In this document: piece after piece, positions 57,004 to 64,000 of the stretch | How the letters are laid out: every line of letters starts with the position of its first letter | How positions within the stretch are numbered: the first letter of the stretch is position 1 | Notes under the pieces: model-generated | Told to the model about the DNA's origin: nothing | Databases searched by the model: none | Seen by the model: the letters and a program-made list of their open reading frames with translations, nothing else | NCBI GenBank assembly: GCA_030374805.1 | Contig: JARGSG010000011.1 | Coordinates: 1 to 64,000 of the forward strand | Reading direction: 5' to 3' | Length of the DNA: 64,000 nt | From: Gracilaria gracilis | Lineage: Eukaryota; Rhodophyta; Florideophyceae; Gracilariales; Gracilariaceae | Position numbers and translations under genes: made by a program

Positions 57004-60000
57004 GTGCAAGGCCCTAAGTCTGAAGAAGAGATCGAGCTAAGAGGAGGCCAACAAGCAGTTCTCAATGAAATATACGGCGGAGTTGGCAATGCGCAAGTTC
57101 TGCGATCCAATATGGACTGTGCGCCACAATGGATCCTTGATCAAGCAGTGAATGATGAGATCTACCGAACATGGAAAGTTGCATACGTCGAAGTACCGGA
57201 AGAAACTGTCCGTAAGAATACGAGTGTGATTGAATCACATGTTGTGTACAAAGTGAAGTCTGAAGAGAAGGATTACAAGGGAATCAAGGCGAGTTTCTGC
57301 CCACATGGTAATAGGGGCAGAGAGAAAGAAAACATTACGAACGATTCCTCCAACGCTCAATTGGACGTCATTCGTATGCTTCTTTCACTTGCTACTGTCC
57401 TATTACTTCGCCTAGAATGTATCGACGTTAAAGGCGCGTATTCACAGAACGGACCTATAAGAAGGGAGTCATATATACGAATAACTTGAGAGTGGAAAGG
57501 CAAAATGTATATGATATGGAAGCTATTTAAACTACCATACGGTATAAGTGAAGCTGGACGACAGTGGGCTACAGTTTTTGAAAGATTGATGTTCGTTACA
57601 GCAGATTTTGAAAGAGTCTATGGCGTCAGCCCGCTTTACTGTCGCATGTCGTACAAATACCTATTAGGTGTGGAGTCCGCCTGGTAGAGAGAGTGCGCGA
57701 GGGCTCAATCTAAAGGGGAAGAACACGCAACCAATATGGTAGTACGGCACCTGAAACCCGCAGGGGGAAACGGTGGGGCAACTATTCTAGACCGTGTAGA
57801 TGTACGGTAGTAGACGTCGACGCGCGGTAAAACCTGAAGAGTAGTAGAATAGCAAGTGACCAAGATGGAACAGTTACTGCTCTAATGGTGCCTGACTTTA
57901 CAATACTCGATGGGGAAGGCGAGGGGCACCAAAATATATACAAGGTGCGCCGACGCCGATCTCCCATGCGGGCATGACGTCATCGGCTGCGCCCGTAACC
58001 TACTGTCATATTCCAGCAATATAAAGCTAAATGAAAATAGAAAATAGAAAATAGAAATTATAAAAGTAGAGAATACCAATTGGGTGCCATACAGTCAGCA
58101 AAGCGCACAGGTAGGCCCATGTGGCACTAACCCGCTGAGGTCTTATTGTACTACATCGCAGAAACGAGGAAGGTTTAATTGTGCTTTTACTAGCAAAACT
58201 AACGAAAAAATTGTTAATAGCTAGTACGATTGACCAAATGCGGAAGTTTTCCAGTACAATTACGGACGGATAGATTTTTTTATCAGCGAGGCGATACTTG
58301 ATGACGAAATCAAGTTCAATGAATGTACCAAAACAAAGGCAAGGGACTAAACTGGTAAGCTTTCTATGAAAGAATATGTGCAGACAATTGCTCTAGTCAA
58401 TCTCAGTCGCACCGAAATAGTTGTGAAGAAAGACACCGCCCAATGGCATGAAGTTAAAGCGTACAGAAAAGTGGATGGAGAGCTTATATAGCTTGGCTGT
58501 GAGGCCCTGCGACAGATATCTGCTTTAGAATCTTTCATGCAACGAAGAATTTCTCATCTTACTGTTGCTGATATCACTGAGAAAAACTGTGCTCTTACCA
58601 AGCTACGTCACCTGCGTCCAGTTATAATCTTCCGGGAACCACCTGATTAGATTGATGAAGCCAAGATTATTTCATTTTCTGACGCGGCTTTTAATGTTAC
58701 ACCAAAACAAAATTATGGACAAACCGGTTTTATCACGAAAATCCGATACCGCATTGTGAATGGGGAGGCTTCTACCAATCATTTAATTGACTGGGCAAGC
58801 TCGAAACAGAAGCAAATCACTCATTCTTTGTATGGAGCAGACATTTTTGCATGCACTCAAGCAGGCGAACGGGGCTACCATATGAAATGCAGGATGAAGT
58901 TTATGTCAGGTGTTGATCATTTCAGTTATGTCTTCAAAGTCGACTCCAAGGCGCTGTTTGACCCGATTACGACGCTTCATGAACGTGAACAGTACCGTCT
59001 TGGACAAACAGTCCAAGGAATAAGAGAATCTTTCAAAGCAAAAGAATTGGACGAGCTACGTTGGATTCGAAGGATAGCAAATATTGCCAATGGCCTCACG
59101 AAACGAAACTGAAGGACATCACTCCTTGGAGGCGATTTGAGGTACTTAGTTAATTTCCGCATCATGCGTTAGTAGGTATATATGAGCTACACCGCTATAA
59201 GCGTGTCGCCTCGCTGAGGTAATTTCCATAGATCTACACGTGGATTGCACGGCTCCAGGGGCCGCTTAGCGGGAGTGACTAGCACACGTGTAGCATGGAT
59301 ATGCCGGAGCAATGCATCCAGCATTGCTGTATTTACTTATATATTTTATAGATTATTCAGCCCGGCGCACCAACTGTCAGTGCTGCGCCGAGCTTAGTAC
59401 TTAGACGGTGGAGCCCTGCTCCCCCAAGTAAATTGCCCCTTGCCAAGCAAGGGATTTTGGCTCCAACTATCACGCCTTCGCGGATTGTTCACCTCCAAGT
59501 GGAATGACGACCGTGTTGATCACGTATAGTTACCCACCTTTGGGGCGCTCAGAGTATAACCACTATTTGTGTGTCTCGTTCCGACCTATTCATTTACTCA
59601 CCCCTGTGTTGGGTTGTTCAACTTTCTCTTCCTTTTCTTCACTCTGGCGGTTCTATTTCTCCGCTTTCTTGGGTTTGACTTTTTGCCCTGTTCTCAGTGG
59701 CTCGTTTCCGACACCTTTTCGTTGCCGTGCTACTCTCTTTTGAAGACCCATCTCGTGACCGTGTGAACACGTGGTTCTCCATCGACTACTGCCTATTCTC
59801 AACACTCTGACGCATGTGGTGACGGTTTGACTCTGATTTACTCCCGGCTTAACTCTGTCATTCCCGGAGTGCTCAGGTCGCTGTGCTACCTTATCGAGGG
59901 GAAGAATCCCAACGTCTTCGTGAGCTTGCATTTTTACCGCCGAAGGCGTTGCCCCACAGAAACCTAACTTGACACAGACTTTTGAATATCATTGCTGCTA

Positions 60001-60035
60001 CTGAGATTCTCGAAATGCCGAATCATCGTTAATAT
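57004..60035 (+). pseudogene. copia 2 reverse transcriptase and RNase H, split by a solo LTR
   Basis: RVT_2 text: SHVVYKVKSEEKDYKGIKAS, LECIDVKGAYSQNGPIRR (first catalytic Asp), then IWKLFKLPYGISEAGRQW. After a gap (57690-58135, probably an insert with an AT-rich tail) it resumes at LLAKLTKKLLIASTID (about 58185-58230). The position of the catalytic Asp pair (type LTDDLLIA) reads Lys-Lys (58205-58210). RNase H: YRKVDGELI, TAG, LGCEALRQISALESF (relatives have Trp there), IISFSDAAFNVTPKQN, HSLYGADIFACTQAGE, then RIANIANGLTKRN to 59109. With the solo LTR and one GAAAC removed, the frame continues HRLLNIIAATEILEMPNHR to 60035. Confidence 0.7.
59110..59958 (+). repeat. solo LTR of family A with target duplication GAAAC
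   Basis: Begins TGAAGGACATCACTCC and ends CGTTGCCCCACA, matching 4263-5116 along its length but more diverged. Flanked by GAAAC at 59105-59109 and 59959-59963, so it is an independent integration that lost its internal region. Its first bases create the apparent TGA end of the RNase H frame. Confidence 0.9.
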
Positions 60036-60329
60036 TGTCTGAACGGTGTGAATTGGATTTAGTGGTTTCAAAAGAGTTAATGACAACCAAGGGGTATGTG
60101 AAACGAAAAAAAGGCCGATTGCGCAATTTTCAGGCGATGCGACCGTTTTAGACCACGGTTACGTCGAATCGAGAGCTACAAACTGACAGAACTAAAAATA
60201 CAGATATACAAGAGAATGGAAGTGAATTGTGTAAGAGACCAAAGTTCCGACCCAATTAAATAGGAGAAAACACGACAGATGTGTGGACATCCATTTTAAA
60301 TACTCGCTATGGTACTACAGCGGAAATCG

Positions 60330-60760
60330 AGAAAACGCATGAAACTTCGTTTCTCGCCCATTTGGGCCTCAACAGCAAAGTTATAGAGCTCTGGAAACGT
60401 TTTTTTCAGCACTTCACAGTGTGAAAAACAGAGCTCTAGGTTTCGAGACATGAATTCTTTCTATAAATCTCGTATATGGCCCCAGTATGGCCGATATATG
60501 GCCGAAATGTGGCCGTTTGACTCAAAAACTTCTGGGAACGTTTAAAAAGCCGAAATAAACAAGTTTTTTTCTCCATATGGCCGAAATATGGCCCAAATGT
60601 GGCGTAATATGGCTGAAGTGTACACGTTTCAGTTGGCGAAGGTCCTTATTTTCCGTAATCATATGATCTCTGAAACTTTCGAACTAAACGGCCACATTTC
60701 GGCCATATCTCGGCCATATTGGGGCCATAGTCGAGGTTTATATGTAGTACCACTGTAGTA
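60330..60760. repeat. foldback repeat with ATATGGCCGAAATGTGGCC motifs
   Basis: Facing blocks at about 60470-60530 and 60665-60735 (GGCCGAAATGTGGCC versus GGCCACATTTCGGCC), with outer facing GGTACTACAGCGG (60331) and CCACTGTAGTACGG (60750). The core repeats TATGGCC at least six times. No coding capacity. It lies at the point where the copia 2 LTR similarity stops, so it probably truncated that LTR. Confidence 0.65.
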
Positions 60761-61260
60761 CGGTCTTAATGAGATAATCTTTCCTGTTTCCCTCTTGCAC
60801 AGACGGCACCGTTGGAAGCTCCTTCCAAACTGCTCTTGAGTGATACAACTGCGCGTCAGAAGTCGCAGCCAGCAGCATAGCCAATGTTGCATTCTTTTTC
60901 AATAAAGTAAACGAATCTTGCTCTTTGCTCGACAAAAACGCGTTGGCTTTCATTACTCCCGGGTTCTACCTGTCAAATGTAAATACATGATACTTCGTTA
61001 TACGAAAAGAGTTCGGAACTGAGAAAATTGCAGTTAAAACATTCTTCCACTCTGTCCACATTACGAAAGGAGATGGAATTACAGTATTGCTATTAGAACT
61101 ATCGTGTATTACCCTCATCATTTCCGCAGGGGTCGTAACATTCCTTTGCTTTAATCGCCTCTCCACAAGCCCAAACTCGCCATCACAGACTTTCTTAGCG
61201 GCGTTCTACGAGTTGACGAAACTCTTGACAGGAAACGCTTGAATCCATACTGACCAATAA
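60761..61260 (-). pseudogene. unknown transposon-associated protein
   Basis: Same-frame fragments joined across TAG near 60964 and TAG near 61208: AFPVKSFVNS, stop, NAAKKVCDGEFGLVERRLKQ, TTPAEMMRVIHDSSNSNT, WKNVLTAIFSVPNSFRITKY, stop, GVMKANAFLSSKEQDSF, TLAMLLAATSDAQLYHS. The text is clearly a former protein with helices and few repeats; similar sequences occur, as far as I recall, in protist transposons, but I cannot name the family. Divergent from the gene at 61371 with a 110-bp gap, suggesting two genes of one element sharing a promoter region. Confidence 0.45.
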
Positions 61261-61370
61261 ACATTAAACACCTTGCCTAGGAGTCGTTTCCCCATCCGTT
61301 TCCGTCTGTAGCTTCCGCGGTTTCCCAGTCACCACAACAACCAGACCAGAACGGAGCAGTTACTCTTGTA

Positions 61371-62810
61371 ATGAAAAATTTGTTCCCCTACCCGCACTCC
61401 CTCCAACCGAACCAGACGGTACGTTTTTCTCTTTACTGGCCCTCATCCAACTTCTCCGTCATGTTTGCTAGCCACAGCAACTCAGAAACAGCCAGCTCCT
61501 TGCAGTGTGCTACTCCATCACCAGTCTCATCTACCATTCCCGACACAATGAAAGAAGCAAAACAAATTTTACGTAACGACAAAGTCGATAAACTACATTG
61601 CAAACAAATTTTTAAGATTCTACATATTGTTGGCGCCTAAAATTCCAAACTAGACACAAAACGAACCATCATTGCGGTTAAAATGGTGCAAAGAAAAACT
61701 AGTCTTGCATTGATTTGCAACGTTATGGATGGCAGCTCAGATTTCAGTGATCCAAAATACCAGCCGATCAAAGATATTGTTCCTACGACTGTGCGAGTTG
61801 TGAAGAGAAAAGTGGAAGGCGAAGAAATTCGTTGGCTGAAAAGAGATGTTCCAATATTTCAGAACGACGAAGTTGTTGTGGGCGAGCCTATAATTGTCGC
61901 GGAACCAGCATTATCTTCAACAGATGGTCGAAGACCAGCCTTCGAGGCCTAAAAATTTTGTAGATTTTTACAAGTCCTTGGTGACTCTCGAATGGTACCT
62001 ACACGACAAAAACTTGAGCAGTGTTCGACAAGAGAAGAACTTGATACAACGGTTGAGGACCCATGGACTAAATCTATTGCACCTTTGTTTAACGACGATA
62101 ATTTCCGGCCAAAACATGTTGACATACTTTCGGGAGGAGTAAGCGCGAGCGACATAGCATCCCTTTGTCCATCTAATCGGCCTCATCTTCGAGATGGAGG
62201 ATGTTTAAAGCGAAAGTTTTCTGAATTTAAAAGCTTGCATGGGACCATAGTATCAAGATATGAAGCGTCTGGGCAAGGGGATCCCGAGGCCTTCCCCAAA
62301 TATGCGGAAGGTAAGTCATATATACTTTACGCGCATTGCTATTTAACTAAGTTTCCTATTTTACGTCCATTGGCAACACGTGCCCTAGAGTCCGACGCCC
62401 AAAGAGAAGAGGGTATAGGTCTTGGAGTACATCCAGAAAGGCTTTCGACTGGTACAGTACATGATCTTTATCATAAAAGGCAGAGGACAAGCACCAGAGA
62501 GAAAAGTGTGGGTATTGACAGCTTTGTGTCTGTTCTAGAGCCGCAAGATAAAAAATTCGCGAAGAAGCTATAGGCTGCAGAACGCGACAAAATGGTGTAT
62601 GAAGAGTTGCAAGCTAGAGAGCGATGGAATACTGAAGCAATGACAGATATTCAGAAGGCGAAGGTAATGATGAAAGAGGCTACAGGAGAAGAAGAGAAGA
62701 AAGCCATTGAAAAAAGTCTGAAGAGATCTATAGAAAGCTTGGCGAAGGATCCACCGTCGTCCTGGATGAGACCCGTTTTCCGTACAGCCCCAAAGGTATC
62801 TAGTGCCTAG
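61371..62810 (+). pseudogene. unknown transposon-associated protein, Lys/Glu-rich C-terminus
   Basis: A single frame from ATG 61371 to TAG 62808, interrupted by TAA at 61638-61640, TAA at 61950-61952 and TAG at 62571-62573 without frame change. Segments: KEAKQILRNDKVDKLHCKQI, LALICNVMDGSSDFSDPKY, a Gly/Ser-rich middle (HVDILSGGVSASDIASLCPS), GDPEAFPKYAEGKSYILYAH, and a coiled-coil-like end (ARERWNTEAMTDIQKAKVMM, KKAIEKSLKRSIESLAKD). No catalytic motif seen. Likely the second gene of the element whose first gene is at 60761-61260. Confidence 0.45.
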
Positions 62811-62989
62811 ACACACTGCAACACCTAAGGTACAAAACACATCGCTTTCGCCTTCAAATTGTACGATTGCTTCCTGACCGCTTCTGAGTGGACTGAGACC
62901 ATACTCACCGTCACAGCCATTCTCCTGGTCAGTGTGAGAAGATCTCTTTTTGCAGGCATTCTCCTTTCTCAATTCTATGTCCTAGCTTT
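62811..62989. other. short spacer
   Basis: Between the unknown gene end and the recognisable aldolase C-terminus. Nothing identified. Confidence 0.4.
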
Positions 62990-63930
62990 ATACTCCAGCA
63001 TTGGTCGCCATTTGTCGTGTGAACGATTTTCCATCTGTCCCAATCCTGAGGAATTGAATGCCTGGCATGGCCGTTGGCACGCATCTCATCATGGTCTGGA
63101 GCGTGTACATGGCGACGGTATGCGCCTCACACTGCTGCTCGCAATCCGTGCCAGGGTTGAGCTTATTGTGCTTGATCAGCGCGCGTCCCAGACACACGTC
63201 GTACTCTTTCAGCGCACTGAATATGAATCTGAGGAAGTGCTCGGTATTATAAGCGGTTTGCCCGATAGGGTGGTCATCCCCCAGCAGCCCTTCCGGCCCG
63301 ATAATTGGTTCCAGCCCATTGGCCTGCGAGATTGCAGCACAGCGTGTCGTCGTCTACTCTCTAGAACAGCGTCTCCTCGAACATGTTGGCGCCCGAAATG
63401 TACTGGCCAAGTCGAAGGTGTACAGCAGGTCGTGTCAGTGGCGGCGGATGCGCTGAATGTTGTCCAGTCTCATGGTTTCCAGCTACTTGATCGTGGTGGA
63501 GTCGGACTCGCGAATGGCCAGGATAACCGAGGCGCGCGACGGGGTGTAGGCCACCGGCGCGGATACCCGAGCCACGCGACGCAGTTTAGGCCACCATGCG
63601 CTTGAGGTTGACCACGTACTTGATCTGGGACTCGAAAGAGCTTGCGTTGAAGGTCAGGGAGCTTGCGAGGCGCAGCGAGGAATGGCAAGGTGGCGCACAT
63701 ACGCGCAGACGGCTCGAAGTCGGCGCAAGTGCGCCCCGACTCGACGGAGACGTCGCGGCGTGCGGCAGCTCCAGCGGGTTGGCGGAGCGGACAGTCATCT
63801 CGGAACGGAATGCTCGGAAGAGCACAGTGGAAGCAGCACGGAACAAAAGCCGCACGGAGCCAGGCGAAGCAAAAGCCCATGCAGTGACGGCAGCCCATGG
63901 CGTAGGGAGCAGCCGATGAGGTGTGCGTGC
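62990..63930 (-). pseudogene. class I fructose-bisphosphate aldolase relic
   Basis: On the minus strand, fragments in changing frames follow the aldolase order. LAIRESDSTTIK, stop, LETMRLDNIQRIRR corresponds to the LAIDES..TTgKRLEsIglDNtee region. GQYISGANMFEETLF lies at 63359-63403. NGLEPIIGPEGLLGDDHPIG (about 63260-63320) corresponds to NGLVPIVEPEvl. Then KEYDVCLGRALIKHNKLNPG, where the Schiff-base-forming Lys sits in the LLKPN-like motif, and VPTAMPGIQFLRIG to 62990. The N-terminal part (to about 63930) is less certain; a preceding Ala/Ser/Arg-rich stretch could be a targeting peptide or chance. The LAIRES style resembles plastid-type class I enzymes. It catalyses cleavage of fructose 1,6-bisphosphate when intact. 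Frameshifts and stops show it is not functional; source (host duplicate or captured copy) is open. Confidence 0.6.
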
Positions 63931-64000
63931 GCGTGGCGGATTGGTATTGGTGCTCTGTGCGGCAGCCATGGCCAGCAGCGGCGCGCAAGGGGGCGGCGCG

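Larger units (their letters stand above)
53174..60282 (+). mobile_element. Ty1/copia retrotransposon 2, decayed
   Basis: Gag (54090-54905), protease/integrase (55070-56697), reverse transcriptase and RNase H (57004-60035) on the plus strand. Partial LTRs are inferred from sequence shared by 53174-53290 plus 53769-53850 and by 60094-60282 (for example GTCGAAT..GAGAGCTACA and GAGACC..AAGTTCC..ACCCAATTAAA). Later insertions: a MITE-like element in the 5' LTR, a probable insert near 57690-58135, a solo LTR at 59110-59958 and a foldback repeat in the 3' LTR. Different lineage from copia 1. Confidence 0.75.

Noticed and set aside
4263-59958. The two same-orientation family A LTRs as the ends of one 55-kb element
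   Set aside because: Each has its own, different 5-bp target duplication (CTCGT and GAAAC), so they are independent solo LTRs.
10709-62573. Alternative genetic code (TGA as Trp, TAG/TAA as Gln)
   Set aside because: All three stop codons occur both inside and at the natural ends of frames, many copies also have frameshifts, and long intact frames use ordinary stops. Mutation is simpler. A transcriptome would settle it.
62859-63605. 248-codon plus-strand frame and a 172-codon minus-strand frame (63470-63988)
   Set aside because: Both lie over the aldolase relic in other frames and have no motifs of their own.

Overview
This is eukaryotic nuclear DNA from a repeat-dominated region, most likely of an alga or another intron-poor protist. 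The signs are LTR retrotransposons of two superfamilies, six kinds of cut-and-paste DNA transposon, no operons or ribosome-binding sites, and a decayed copy of a class I fructose-bisphosphate aldolase whose active-site region resembles the plastid type. No rRNA, tRNA or CRISPR array was recognised by eye. Almost every coding region is a transposon gene, and most are broken. Only the reductase-like gene at 15147-15980, the gag of the youngest retroelement and a few short frames are intact.

Layout. 1-3762: 5' part of an LTR retrotransposon on the minus strand, running off the left edge. 3763-9900: a decayed Ty1/copia element on the plus strand, invaded by that element and by a solo LTR of the same family. 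10709-12426: a decayed PiggyBac transposase with a convergent small zinc-binding-type gene at 12416-12721. 13687-38048: an unusual gene cluster (next paragraph). 40393-52100: relics of Harbinger, two Tc1/mariner, pogo and DDE_Tnp_4 transposases and a Myb/SANT-like transposon gene split by a foldback element. 53174-60282: a second decayed copia element, itself carrying a MITE-like insert, a solo LTR and a foldback repeat. 60760-62810: a divergent gene pair of unknown type. 62990-63930: the aldolase pseudogene.

The most interesting part is 13687-38048. With the very recent chromovirus insertion (17974-23319) taken out, about 19 kb carries: a coiled-coil protein (-), a ketopantoate-reductase-like protein (+), one large gene that joins an N-terminal ParB-like domain to a C-terminal 2-oxoglutarate/Fe(II) dioxygenase (-), a 2.5 kb spacer with long hairpin repeats, a gene that joins a DPPY-type DNA amino-methyltransferase to a SET domain (+), a basic coiled-coil protein (+) and a Plavaka-type (CACTA-like) transposase (-). 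I read this as the remains of a large DNA transposon with its own chromatin/DNA-modification toolkit: one protein that could write DNA and histone methyl marks and one that could bind DNA and oxidise or erase marks. Grouping all these genes into a single element is inference; I could not find its terminal repeats.

A second theme is the kind of damage. Most premature stops sit in otherwise intact frames, and where a family consensus is known they often replace Trp or Arg, as C-to-T/G-to-A transitions would. This fits methyl-cytosine deamination or RIP-like hypermutation of repeats.
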